Source of the DNA: Chrysaora quinquecirrha
Taxonomy: Eukaryota > Cnidaria > Scyphozoa > Semaeostomeae > Pelagiidae
Length of the DNA stretch: 64,000 bases
Reading direction: 5' to 3'
NCBI GenBank assembly: GCA_014526335.1
Contig: JACTAT010000015.1
Location: forward strand, 612,425-676,424
The position numbers were made by a program, and so were the translations under genes. Each line of letters opens with the position of its first letter. The stretch's first letter is position 1. Shown piece after piece: positions 40,561 through 50,768 of the stretch. Under the pieces are notes generated by a model. That model saw only the letters and a program-made list of their open reading frames with translations, did no database searches and was not told the DNA's origin.

Positions 40561-40739
40561 GCCCGTCACGTTCCATTTGAGCGCTTTTGAGCGCGCGAGC
40601 GCCAAATCTGTCATTTCGCTATTGAGAGAAACAAACCCTATTTCTGCTTCAGCTTTCAGCATTCTTCCTAGCATCGGAAGATGAATCTCACCATTTTATT
40701 GCGCCCGGGCGTTCGAAAACGCTCAAATGAAAAGCGGGC
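40561..40739. mobile_element. MITE-like inverted-repeat element, GC-rich ends
   Basis: Left gcccgtcacgttccatttga with gcgctttt, and right aaaacgctcaaatgaaaagc with gggc, pair as imperfect inverted repeats about 180 bp apart. The middle is short and non-coding. Confidence 0.5.
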
Positions 40740-40827
40740 TTTAATAAATTGTTTCTGCCTGTTTCTGACGTTTAACCCGCGGGATGTCAGACGTTAAAAG
40801 CTTTTACGTTCATGCATAGATGTTTCC

Positions 40828-40833
40828 TTTATT
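40828..40833 (-). terminator. polyadenylation signal for the minus-strand gene
   Basis: AATAAA on the minus strand, about 175 bases past the stop codon at 41009-41011. It is the first canonical signal I found downstream. Confidence 0.4.
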
Positions 40834-41008
40834 CTTAGCAATCTTGAAGTCCTGAACAACTCAAAAACTAAATGTTTTTCTCTTTAAACAGAAAATCCAA
40901 TCTTACATCCAGAAAATTGCTGAACAGACATGTATACCATAATAAGTATCTTTAAAGTTAAATATAATTATCTATCGTGAGTCTATATATAAGTTTATAA
41001 ATTAATGA

Positions 41009-41148
41009 TCACGTACGTCTATTAGTGACGTCACTTCTAGCGTTCATTTCTTCATCTGAGTCATCTTGTTCAGCGAATTTGCTCTGGATAATTTGATGAT
41101 TTTGATCACGAAGCATTAGACCTCCAAGGCCACGAAACATCATTCCAT
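41009..41148 (-). CDS. terminal exon of the unrecognised gene
   Basis: Acceptor cttgctttgcag. It encodes GMMFRGLGGLMLRDQNHQ and an acidic tail EQDDSDEEMNARSDV, with stop TGA. The Gly/Met/Leu-rich start is the only non-polar stretch in the protein. Confidence 0.75.
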
Positions 41149-44100
41149 CTGCAAAGCAAGGTGAAAGTTTTCAGAAAGCAGTCAAACTTTGACTATTTTC
41201 CGAGTCCAAGTTGACTACGACTCAGGTATTAAGTCTGTCCACAATTTCTTCGATTACTAATTAATTTACAAAGTTTTTGAGGCAATTCTAGCCTGCATGC
41301 AGCCTCGAATTCTTCTTTCAGAAAAGCTCTTCTGGGAGAACCTTTGAGGCCTCACACTGGCTAGAATATTGATTATCTTATATCTTATGTATAAAGCTCT
41401 GATTATTGATTATACGCACTTCTTATACAAAGAATCACTTTATATAAGGGACCTACATGTAGAAGGTCGAAAAATCTAAAGAACTTATAATACTAATGAT
41501 AGCATCGCTTTGGGACGTTTCAATTTTGAATATTTTTATAACTGCAGACAATCTAGAAAGCCAGTTCCATACATTTGCAGGCAAAACTCACATAAATTGT
41601 ATGTTATAGATGTATCAAATGTTTTTTCAGTAGTTTTCAGCTTTGCTCACATACAAGTGTCTTTTCATAACTATCATGGCACTAAATATGAGCTAATATT
41701 AAGGAACTAATAAGGAACGTTTGGTACAATCTACAATTGAAAGAGGTCCAAAAATAAGGAATTTTTGGAACTAGACCTTGAGCATGGTTCTTAATAAAAT
41801 TATGAATGAATAGTTGTGAAAACCTCAAACATTGAATAATATTGAACTTACTATCTAGGTCTTCTTCTGTAATCTTGTATCCCTCTAATAGAAAAATTAG
41901 AATCTTTTAGCAATATTTTTTCAGGAACTCAGTGAACCCACATTCGAACCCCAGCTACGCCAAAGGAGTGCCACCTCAGGGGTCAAGTAGCGATTGGTGC
42001 TGAATAATAATCTTATAGCTAATACGTGACAACATATAAGTAAGGGCCTGTTTACACGAGCCCGGGTTGACTGCAACCCGCCTCAGAGGGTCAACCCTTC
42101 TCCAGTCAAATCTCTTCAAGCGTTTACATGAACATAGCAGTCGACCCGGGTCAACCCTCCTAGACGGGTAACCCTTCTTGAGGGTAGGGTTGACCCTTGT
42201 AAACGGGTTACCTTTTTGTAAACTTTTTCCATGTGAAGGCGGGTCGACTCAACCCGGCGTTATTTTTCCGCGCCAAAAATCAGCGCATGGGTTATTCTGT
42301 TTTTTATATCAACAATATGGCGACAACGAAGCCAAGCGAAATAAAAATTGGTGGCAGTGTACAAGTAAGATGGTAGAACACCTTGTGAAGTGTCTGAAAG
42401 ATTATAAAGTCCAAATGTACTATAAAAATGTTGATTTACACATCCAATTTGGCGCCTGGATTTCAGACCCCAACGCATGCGAGGAACAGCAAGCTGACCC
42501 GGGCTGAGTCTGCAAGCTGCGGAAGAAGCTACCCCGGGTTCGTGTAAACACTCACAAATATTTTTATAAAGCAACGAGCTGCCCCGGGATAAGAGCCAAC
42601 CCGGGTTCGTGTAAACGGGCTCTAAAGACAGCTACATACGTTGGCAAACCCCCAGAAGAAGAATTTCAATAACAAGAATCATTTGTATAAAAAGTCATTA
42701 ATGGAAACCTACCTTCAAGCTTTGATCTCATTTGACCAGTAGCTTCCTTTGGTGTTTCTACAAAACGGAATTTTTTTCGTTGAAATAAAAATAAAATAAA
42801 CGATAAACTGCTGATACCGCAGTTAACGAGTAGCTGAGGCATGAGAATCGGGGGCAGAAGGGATGAGCGATAGGCCTGAAATTCTTTCTTTGTCCCAGTC
42901 ACTGACTTTAAGGGCGACCTAGGGGCTTACAGTCAAAAGTGACAAAGGGTCATATAAAGGGTAATGCATACAGAGGCCTTTTGAGGCAATCTCATTTGGC
43001 AGATGCACAAACGCCCAACTTATCATCGTGAAGGGGTATAAAACGTTAGGTATGAAAATGAAGGTAAATCAAAGACCAACGTACCTGGAAATAGATTATC
43101 GTATGTGAGTCCCCAATTCTTAACAACAGAAGATTTACGGTCAGGTCTTTGCAGATTCAGTTTTAGATATTGATCAGCTTTTTCTAGAATAAGAAGATAT
43201 TCCAGTTCATTGCAGTAGAACCTTCATCCAACGGACACGTGTGGGACAATCGATTAATTGTCCGATCTGTGTCCTATGTATGGAGGTTGTTTACCTAAGA
43301 AACGAATTTCGGTAGACAAATATTTGTCCGTTGTAAAAGGTGGTCCGTTAATAGGTTCTCCACTGTGTTTCCAAAATAGTCACTGTATGATCTCAGTGAT
43401 AGAGTTGGATTTGCATTGCGTTGCAAATAAACTCCCGATTCGGCTCCACTTTTCTAATTGTTGCATTTCGATCCACATCTGGGCTTATGTTCCGCCCTAG
43501 CCAATCATTCCTAACCTTTATACTCTGAGGAGTGTCAAACGAAGATATTTTCTTTAACATCAATAAAAACAAAATTTTTCTTACCAGAAAGCCTTAGATT
43601 ATTTGGAGTATACTTGTCATATCCTGAAAAATACATTTTTCATTCATAAGCTACAATCTTGGCCAAAATTATAGAGACACTTTGAAGCTTTTAAAGCAGC
43701 TCCGCTTTGTCGAAACCCCCTCTCCCCATATCAATGTTGGAGATTAAATCTAATTCCTAAACGATAGGTAATACCATTGTCTTGAAACGGAGGCAACATG
43801 GATACAGGGGGAGGGCTGGTCCGTCCTTTTTCTAATGATTTGTAACAAGTTTTGTGTTGCAAGGAGAAAGTTTCTATGAATTGTGGCCAGGATTGTAGCT
43901 ATATTTGTTGCATCACACTTAACTAAAATACATTTTGAGTAAGATTTAATTCATTAATGAGCACCAAACACTGTAATAGATTTTCAACGGGTGGCATACC
44001 CCAATTGATAGGGTTTGAGCCTGGACTGCATGATCAGAGAGCCAACAACAATTCCACTGAGCTAAAGAGCCGAATGAAATCCTCGAGCAACTCTCCAAGT

Positions 44101-47100
44101 CATACAGCCCAGATCTTTCTTCCTGATTGACTTTGGGTTTCACCTGTGTTGAACCTTCTTCAATACCATACACTCTTTTTTTTATAAGAATAATGTTTAT
44201 AAGAATATTGAGGCTCAGAATCATCCAATTTTTAAGAATATTGTAAGAATATGCTCAGCCTCAGCTTGCATTATTTGTGTCTCATTTTTCAGAAGTTGCC
44301 TGTTTTGCAATATTAAAACGAAACTTCACGATTGTTAACAACATTCTTATTGCCATAATAGTTGAATTTTTCTTTCGCTGGACCATTTTAACTAGATGTC
44401 TATGTTCTCCTGAAACCATATCAGGTTTGAAAAAATTAGAATACTTTAAGAATATATTCAGGCTCAAAACGGACATATCTTAAGAATATTGAGGCTGGAC
44501 ATAATTTATAGTATTCTTATAAAAAAAGAGTGTACATATAAACATATTTTAAAACACAGGAAATTCGTCGAAACGCAAAGCCAAATGGAAGGAAAACCAT
44601 GGGCTGTGTGAATGGTTAAGTGACTTGACGATTCCACTGGAGTCTTTAGCTCAAAGGAACAAAACTTAGGCTCTCTGATGAAACAGCCAAGGTTCAAACA
44701 CTAAACTAAAACATTCAAAATGAGAATACGGATACTGATAGAAAGGCTCAAAACGAACCTTGGGGAACATCAGCTTTCTTTCCTTTCTTTCCTGTGAGAT
44801 AACGGGATATGGTTAGATACCTAATAAATCTCAACTCAAAAAGTGCATGAAAACAAAATAAAACAGCTACATCGATTTTTGACGAGAAATCAGTTAATTT
44901 GAAAGAAATACTAAAATAGGTATCTTCATAACATTTATCCACCTTTTGGCTTGTAGATTATTGATTTTGGAGTCGTTTTATGATTCTTTGATTTATCTTT
45001 AGCTATTCTATACACACCTTTACTTGTATAGTAGACTGGTAGGTCGACACCAAATGGCATAGAAAAATGGACTACAATAAAATAAAACCGTAGTCTAGAT
45101 AAAACTCAGCCAATTCGTTTAGTTTTGGTTAGTCGGGAGGAGTTTTTGGCACCAGAAATATTGTAATAAGCACTATAAAACTAAGAAACTTTGTTACCTT
45201 GGCAAATAGCAATAAGAAATGAAAGGGATAAGTCCTGCCTATTGCAAAAAACTAGTATTATGGTGACAAATGAGCTTTTTCTCACCGGGGTCTCTATCTG
45301 GCCAATTCGGCTCTATTCGCGGAATATAGTTCTATAGTTCGTTTTTTGTCACGTTTTGAGTTTTTTGTTTTGAGTATGCTAATTTGTGTAGAGTGCAAAA
45401 CGAAAAGATATCGATATTGAAAATAAGTCTTGAGACAGCCTACCTCTGTTAATAAGATTTTTCTTCTTCGTCTTTGCCTTTGTATCTGCTTGATCTAAAG
45501 AGCAAAAAAGAAAGCAATGCATGTATGTACAGCAAAACTTCGGGTATTACAATCTACTATTAAAACAGTTACAACAATGATGACCAAAATGGATATTGTA
45601 TTGTCGAAATCATTGTTACTGTCAAATCCTTTTCAAGGTTCAGTTTTTTGACTATAGAAGTTAAAACTGATTTATATTTTCATGTGATTTGCTTCATTTG
45701 AAGAGAATACCAGATCTTCCGACCAAGAAGACGGACGAATTTTGACGTTCAAAGTTTAGGTGCTTGTACGTTTGAGAAAAAAGCTTCAAAACACACAACG
45801 TTATTTACTTTACAAAGAACCTAGATCAAGGTCTTGTTCCTAAAGTTCCTTTTTCGGACTTCTTCTGGTTGAATTGTAGCACCAAAAGTTCCTCAATAGT
45901 TCGTTAATTTTGATTGCATATTTAGTACTATAACTATATAAAAAAGGTGACACTTGTATTTTGGCAAACCGTGACAACATTTTGGTCTATTTTCAGTCAA
46001 GATGTTGCCCAATAATGTTGGCACGGTTTGCGTCGGCCTTAATCCTCGTAAACAAGCATAAAATATGAAGATAGACATTAGAGCAGGGAGGTTAACCTAG
46101 AAGAACATTTGTACTTATTTGTAAAGATTTGCAATTTATAGACAATTTGATTTCTAATAAGTAATCCTTCTACTTAATAACGTATAGGTCGAGAAAATCG
46201 CACATACCTAACTCACTTTCGCTGTCTGACACATCTAGGAAAAAAAAATAAAATCAGTTTGCAACTATATAATATTTTATTGATAAAATTTGATTCAAAG
46301 CTCTGGTTTAGGGTTCTTCAATAAAGGTTTATTTGGACTTTAGAGAGAATTGTTTCGTTCCTTAATTCTCATTATATGACTCACACTCTTTGAAAATAGC
46401 AACGCCAACCTTAATTAACCATTACAGCCATTTACACAAGAAACTGAATTGGATGAACTAATGCACAGAGTTCTATCAGGAGCGAAAACTATGGCTCGGT
46501 CTAAAATCAAAGTCTAAAATCATCATCAGGTCCACCTTTTCAGGGGCGTTAGGTCCCCTCTTCAAAATTATTTTGAATAGACGCAGATGATACAGTAAAA
46601 AAGCAACTAAAGCACAGACGTTGAAACTAAGGGCCTGTTTCTATGCAGAAAATCATCCGAACTTCCAGCCCTGTAAGATCTCACCTTCCAGATCTCATCT
46701 TCTGTTTATATGCAAAACTGTTTATATGCAAAATGCAAACGCAAGATCTCACTCGTTGCGAGGTGGGATCTCACTTGAGTGGGATGATTTTGTCCACATA
46801 AGCAGGCTAATCATAAAGAAACTAAGTTTATTTTACCAGAGAGTAAAAGATAAATCAAGTAGGTAAGTTGTACATACCACGACGATGCTTTCTTTCTTCG
46901 TCATAATTAGGAGGTAGTGGGACCTCTGAAAATGATATCAAAAGTAATAATGATCAATGCTTTTGTAGAATTCGACTTGAGGTGACTAGAATTATGCAGA
47001 AGGATAATCGTGTATAAATAATAATCAATTAATAAAAATAATAACTCAACATTGCCCCTAACTGAACAACACAATTTTATTTTTATCTTTAACCTTACCG

Positions 47101-47170
47101 TTTCTATCTCGATATTCGCCTTGCTTCCAGACTGGCATTCCCTGTTCATCTTCGCTTAGCTCAAGGACTT
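41009..47170 (-). CDS. unrecognised charged protein, nine small phase-1 exons (5' end uncertain)
   Basis: Exons, in transcript order: 47170-47099, 46925-46878, 46234-46208, 45494-45444, 43623-43585, 43183-43085, 42757-42713, 41884-41852, 41148-41009. Every exon starts with two bases completing a codon and ends with one base, so all eight introns are phase 1 and the seven internal exons downstream of the first are each a multiple of three. The frame runs without a stop to TGA at 41011-41009. The product is hydrophilic and charged: an acidic start, SDSESEL, a Lys patch KAKTKKKNLINR, and an acidic end EQDDSDEEMNARS. I do not recognise a domain. The start lies upstream of 47170; candidates at 48.2, 50.2 and 54.1 kb are listed separately. 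Confidence 0.75.
41413..41805. mobile_element. degenerate CACG-family element
   Basis: Shares with 9990-10701 the words agggacctacatgtagaa, gcaaaactcacataaattgt and ggaatttttggaactagacc. The ends have decayed (TACGCACTTCTTATACAAAG at the left). Confidence 0.55.
41852..41884 (-). CDS. 33-bp exon of the unrecognised gene
   Basis: Acceptor tttctattag and donor GTAAGT. It encodes GYKITEEDLD in phase with both neighbours. Confidence 0.75.
42044..42622. mobile_element. PIF/Harbinger-type deletion derivative with TAA target duplication
   Basis: TAA flanks both sides. Ends GGGCCTGTTTACACGAGCCC and GGTTCGTGTAAACGGGCTC are inverted. An internal frame on the plus strand encodes SKMVEHLVKCLKDYKVQMYY, resembling the Myb/SANT-like second protein of Harbinger elements (recalled pattern). 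The frame is only a fragment of that gene, so the copy is non-autonomous. Confidence 0.65.
42713..42757 (-). CDS. 45-bp exon of the unrecognised gene
   Basis: Acceptor ccgttttgtag and donor GTAGGT. It encodes TPKEATGQMRSKLE, in phase with both neighbours. Confidence 0.75.
43085..43183 (-). CDS. 99-bp exon of the unrecognised gene
   Basis: Acceptor cttcttattctag and donor GTACGT. It encodes KADQYLKLNLQRPDRKSS and NWGLTYDNLFP. It is the best-structured part of the protein and the best query for a homology search. Confidence 0.8.
43585..43623 (-). CDS. 39-bp exon of the unrecognised gene
   Basis: Acceptor tatttttcag and donor GTAAGA. It encodes YDKYTPNNLRLS in phase. Confidence 0.75.
43651..43898. 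mobile_element. MITE, sibling of 20292-20500
   Basis: Ends CTACAATCTTGGCCAAAA and TGGCCAGGATTGTAG are inverted. The interior has the same caatgttgg...acagggggagggc arrangement as the sibling. Confidence 0.7.
43990..44165 (-). mobile_element. tRNA-derived SINE, family B, minus orientation
   Basis: The reverse complement contains gggctgtatgacttggagag, ctctttagctcagtggaatt (A box) and tctctgatcatgcagtccag, then a B-box-like gctcaaaccc. It lies directly beside the MITE at 44171-44532. Confidence 0.65.
44171..44532. mobile_element. TA-flanked MITE, CACTC subfamily
   Basis: Ends CACTCTTTTTTTTATAAGAA and TTCTTATAAAAAAAGAGTG are near-perfect inverted repeats with TA on both sides. Its inside has several copies of ttaagaatattgaggct. 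It is related to the CACG family by the shared TTTTTTATAAGAA. Confidence 0.8.
44548..44712 (+). mobile_element. tRNA-derived SINE, family B, plus orientation
   Basis: Contains gggctgtgtgaatggttaag, tctttagctcaaagg (A box) and ccaaggttcaaacac (decayed B box). It is the inverted partner of 43990-44165, with a MITE between them. Confidence 0.6.
44713..45443 (-). other. intron of the unrecognised gene, no further content seen
   Basis: AT-rich sequence without a clear repeat; no splice-compatible additional exon was found. Confidence 0.4.
45444..45494 (-). CDS. 51-bp exon of the unrecognised gene
   Basis: Acceptor ttttgctctttag and donor GTAGGC. It encodes QADTKAKTKKKNLINR, a possible nuclear localisation patch. 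Confidence 0.75.
45495..46207 (-). other. intron of the unrecognised gene, no further content seen
   Basis: No repeat family from elsewhere in the window was recognised here. Confidence 0.4.
46208..46234 (-). CDS. 27-bp micro-exon of the unrecognised gene
   Basis: Acceptor tttttttcctag and donor GTATGT. It encodes VSDSESEL. The Ser residues amid Asp/Glu fit casein kinase 2 sites (inference). Its length and phase would let it be skipped without shifting the frame. Confidence 0.65.
   Translation of the reverse strand: MCQTAKVS
46631..46807. mobile_element. TAA-flanked MITE (Harbinger-like), 177 bp
   Basis: TAA on both sides; ends GGGCCTGTTTCTATGCAGAA and TTGTCCACATAAGCAGGC are inverted, continuing as AAATCATCC and its complement GGATGATTT. 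Confidence 0.65.
46878..46925 (-). CDS. 48-bp exon of the unrecognised gene
   Basis: Acceptor gatatcattttcag and donor GTATGT. It encodes VPLPPNYDEERKHRR in phase. Confidence 0.75.
47099..47170 (-). CDS. 72-bp exon of the unrecognised gene
   Basis: Acceptor gttatttttatag and donor GTAAGG. It encodes VLELSEDEQGMPVWKQGEYR. It needs an upstream exon ending in phase 1; the chain is insecure beyond this point. Confidence 0.75.
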
Positions 47171-47289
47171 CTATAAAAATAACAGCTCATAAATATTTCA
47201 ACAAAAAGGCAAGATGATTGGAAAAATATGCGCATTGATTGCTAAAATAGTTCTTCAGTAGCATGCTGTTGCCCTAAAGACTAAGAGAA

Positions 47290-47460
47290 ATTAAGAGGAA
47301 AATACTGTAGATTCGAGCTCCATACTGCATGATCAGAGAGCCAACGATAATTCCAACTGCGATAAGTCAAGTAACTCTCAAAGTCATACAGCCCAAGACT
47401 CTTCTTCCATTTGGCTCTGTGTTTTGGCATTGTCAAATCTTCTTCAGTAATACAAAGATT
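47290..47460 (-). mobile_element. tRNA-derived SINE, family B (duplication copy A)
   Basis: The reverse complement holds gggctgtatgactttgagag and the tctctgatcatgcagtatgg head. It faces the plus-strand copy at 47520-47645. Confidence 0.6.
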
Positions 47461-47519
47461 TGTCAATACTCTCAAAAACATTAATGGCACTCATAAAAAT
47501 ATGTGGGGTACTGGAGAAG

Positions 47520-47645
47520 TCATATTACAGAAAGCTAAATGGGAGGACAGTCTTGGGCTGTATGACTTGGAGAGTTACTTGACACTTTCATTTGGCTCTT
47601 TCGCTCGGTTGAATTGTCGTTCGCTCTCTGATCAAGCAATCTATG
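47520..47645 (+). mobile_element. tRNA-derived SINE, family B (duplication copy A)
   Basis: Contains gggctgtatgacttggagag, gctctttcgctcggttgaat (decayed A box) and gctctctgatcaagc; the B box is lost. Confidence 0.6.
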
Positions 47646-48158
47646 CATATAACGCATAATAACGTTATTACATAATACCATAAAAGATATTTGCAACATC
47701 GAATATACATGAATTGAACTGAATTGGATGAATTGAGAAAAGCTAGGTGTGACAAATTTCTTCGGACGTGTAATGGTTTTGCAAAGTTGCTTAAGGGTGC
47801 AAAAACACCCATGTTCCTAATAGCACACAAAATAAACTTCTTACTAAGGCCTACATTTTCTCCACATATATTTACTGCAAGCAAGCCTTTGTGTTTAACT
47901 TAAACAAGAGTTTACTTGATTGCAGGATTTACCTTAATCGCTTATGCCAGAAGTAATGTTAAACCGCTAAAAGGAAGGGGGGATCGAGGCCCAGTTATAA
48001 GCAGGAATATATATAGAATAAAAGATAGGAAAAGAGAAGCAAATAGCCCCAAAATTTAGGAAATTCTCATGCATACATTCTGTTTCGCAATGAGCAAGAA
48101 GTTAACCAAACGTAAAGAAGGTCCGCGAATAATTAAATTTCGTATTGCAAATCCTTAC

Positions 48159-48234
48159 CGTATCTTTGTATTTGTGTTAATATATCTCCTTGTCAAAAAT
48201 TCTTCTAAGTCTCGATTTTCTGAACTGATTTTCT
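48159..48234 (-). CDS. possible exon of the unrecognised gene, duplication copy A
   Basis: Acceptor gtattttttcag and donor GTAAGG, conserved in copy B (50151-50224). One frame is fully open (SSENRDLEEFLTRRYINTNT) but leaves two bases, not the one the next exon needs. Another frame reads FRKSRLRRIFDKEIY and then hits TAA. The exon may be real but broken, or unrelated to this gene. Confidence 0.3.
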
Positions 48235-48533
48235 CTGAAAAAATACAATTTTAAAGAACTCAGTATGCCGCCATATTTACAGAGGGTTGAGTTATTACAT
48301 AGAATTAATCAGCCATTTTACTTGTGGCTACATTGTTCAAACCTGACCTCTGATCACAAAGAGTGGGTTCCAGAAATAAGCTTAGCACGAAAGAAACGTG
48401 CAGTAAAGACCCGGAGACAAGAACCTAAGTTTTTGAACGTGGTCTGTTAAGTTTCTTATGTACTGAGGTGTATACAGGGTTGTAATAACAAAATCAGGAT
48501 GCAGTTCTTAAAAAAGGATCTAACACCCCGATT

Positions 48534-48755
48534 ACACGAGAGAAAAAGATCCGGATAAAAAAGATCCGTATACCTTTCTGGTACGATTTCATGCGGTTTA
48601 CACAGGGACGGAACGGGAACGGATCCGTATGGATCCGCTTTTCAAGCATATCCAATAAGAAACGATCCGGTTCCCAAAAAGGAACGGATCCATGGGTACC
48701 TGTGTAAACGGAAGCATATCGTGACTAATGGGAACTTTCTGTGTAAGCGGGCTCT
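48534..48755. mobile_element. TAA-flanked Harbinger-like MITE (duplication copy A)
   Basis: TAA on both sides; ends CACCCCGATTACACGAGAG and CTGTGTAAGCGGGCTCT are inverted. The interior is rich in gatccg words with inverted symmetry. Confidence 0.65.
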
Positions 48756-48819
48756 TAAGCAACTGCAAGAAAAGAAAACATTGTTCGAGGTTAAGTAGCT
48801 CTCTAGCCGGCCCTGCTTA

Positions 48820-49208
48820 CACGTTTTTTTTTATAAGAAACCGGCTTATAAGAAACCTAGAACTAGACCCCCCAAAATTTAAGAAACTTTTAGAACTAGG
48901 AGAAAGGAGTTAGGAAACCTAAGAAATTTTTGTGTCAGTTTTCCAACATACTGATTTCACATTTTTGTGGACGTAGAAATCAATTCTCAAGCATTTCCGT
49001 GCGAGTTCTCGCACCAGCATGGCTAATTATTTCTAATACAATAATATTAATAGTTTGCTTGCTAGATTCATGTTTTTTATCGTTTTTACTGCAATTTATT
49101 TCAATTAAATTAAGAAACTGTTTAGAAACTTTTAGAACTAAAATTGGGCCAAAAATTAGGAAACTTTTAGAACTAGGCCCCGAGCCAGGTTTCTTATAAA
49201 AAAACGTG
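48820..49208. mobile_element. TA-flanked MITE, CACG family, with an empty site in the duplicate
   Basis: Ends CACGTTTTTTTTTATAAGAA and TTCTTATAAAAAAACGTG are inverted. The flanks read ccctgctTA and TAtcattg; duplication copy B has the uninterrupted ccctgcttatcatt at about 50826. The element therefore inserted at a TA after the duplication. Confidence 0.88.
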
Positions 49209-49274
49209 TATCATTGCTCTTTCTGCAATGTTTTTAAGAACTAAGAGGAATTAAGGGGAAAAGTTGTCCCACAA

Positions 49275-49445
49275 GTGGCATACTACTAAAAGATGGAATT
49301 CGAGCCCCATACTGCATAGTCAGAGAGCCAACGACAATTCCAACTGCGATAAGTCCAGTAACTCGTCAAGTCATACAGCCCAAGACACTCCTGCCATTTG
49401 GCTTTATGTTACGGCTATGTCAAGTCTTCTTCAGGAAGATAAAGG
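49275..49445 (-). mobile_element. tRNA-derived SINE, family B (duplication copy B)
   Basis: Counterpart of 47290-47460 with the same orientation and order. Confidence 0.6.
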
Positions 49446-49519
49446 TTCGTTAATACTTTTAATAACAATAATGGCACTGATGAAAATATGTAGTGTACTA
49501 GAGAAGGCTAAATATTACA

Positions 49520-49635
49520 CAAAGACAAATTGGAGGACAGCCTTTGGCTGTATGACTTGGAGAGTTACTTGACGATTTCATTTGGGCTCTTTCGCTCAGT
49601 GGAATCGTCGCTGGCTCTCTGATCAAGCCATCTAT
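49520..49635 (+). mobile_element. tRNA-derived SINE, family B (duplication copy B)
   Basis: Counterpart of 47520-47645; keeps a better A box, gctctttcgctcagtggaat. Confidence 0.6.
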
Positions 49636-50150
49636 GCATATATCACATAATAACGTTATTACAGAATACCATAAGAGATATTTGCAACATCGACTATACA
49701 CGAATTGAACTGAATTGGATGATTCGAGAAAAGTAGAAGGTGTGACAAATTTCTTCGGACGTGTAATGGTTTTGCAAAGTTGCTTAAGGGTGCAAAAACA
49801 TCCATGTTCCTAATAGCACACAAAATAAACTTCTTACTAAGACAAACATTTTCTCCATATACATGTACTGCAAGCAAGCCTTTGTTTTTAACTTAGACAA
49901 GAGTTCCCTTTATTGTAGTATTTACCTAAATGGCCAATTCCTGCAGAAGTAATGTTAAAGCGCTAAGGGGGGGGGGACCGAGGCCCAATAATAAGCAGGA
50001 ACATAGCATAAAATTTAGGAAAATTGAAGCAAAGAACCCTAAAATTTAGAAAATTCTCATGCATAATTCTGTTCCGGAATGAGCAAAAACTTAACCAAAC
50101 GTAAAGAAGGACCGCGAAGAATAGTTAAATTTCGAATTCCAAATCCTTAC

Positions 50151-50224
50151 CGTATCTTTATATCCCTGTTAATATATCTCTTTGTCGAAAATTCTTCTAA
50201 GTCTTGATTTCTGAACTAATTTCT
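50151..50224 (-). CDS. possible exon of the unrecognised gene, duplication copy B
   Basis: Splice sites match the copy A counterpart, but the sequence is 2 bp shorter, with shorter A runs, and no frame is free of stops. It reads QKSRLRRIFDKEIY and then TAA, at the same place as copy A. Confidence 0.2.
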
Positions 50225-50515
50225 CTGAAAGAATACAATTTTAAACAACTCAATATGCCGCCATATTTACAGAGGGTTGAGTTATTACATAGAATTAATC
50301 AGCCATTTTACATGTGGCTACATTGTTCAAACCTGACCTCTGATCACAAAGAGTGGGTTCCAGAAGTAAGCTTAGCACGAATAAAACGCACAGTAAAGAC
50401 CCAAAGACTAGAATAACTTTTAAAAAATTTTTGAACGCAAGGTTCTTATGTAATGAGGTGTATACAGTGCGATAATAACAAAATCAGGATGTAGTTACTT
50501 AAAGTAGGGCCTTAA

Positions 50516-50768
50516 ACCCCGTTTACACGAGAGAAAAGATACGGATAAAAAGATCCGTACCTCTCGGGTACGATTTCATTGCGTTTACACGGGGACGGAA
50601 CGGGAACGGATCCGAATGGATCCACTTTTATACCGTACCCAATAAGACACGATCCGGTTCCCCGAAAAGAGCAAAGAGCGGATCCATGCGTACCTGTGTA
50701 AATATAAAACCTATTGTGACCTGCTTTGGAACGGATCAACTCGGATCCGTTCCCGGGTAAACAGGGTC
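50516..50768. mobile_element. TAA-flanked Harbinger-like MITE (duplication copy B)
   Basis: TAA on both sides; ends ACCCCGTTTACACGAGAG and GGGTAAACAGGGTC are inverted. It is the duplicated counterpart of 48534-48755. Confidence 0.65.

Noticed and set aside
42260..42574. 104-codon minus-strand ORF
   Set aside because: Antisense shadow of the Harbinger-like element; the opposite strand carries the Myb-like fragment.
47588..49877. Paired minus-strand ORFs (CAIRNMGVFAPLSNFAKPLH-type)
   Set aside because: Present in both duplication copies, but partly SINE-derived and without splice or start context; duplication alone explains the similarity.
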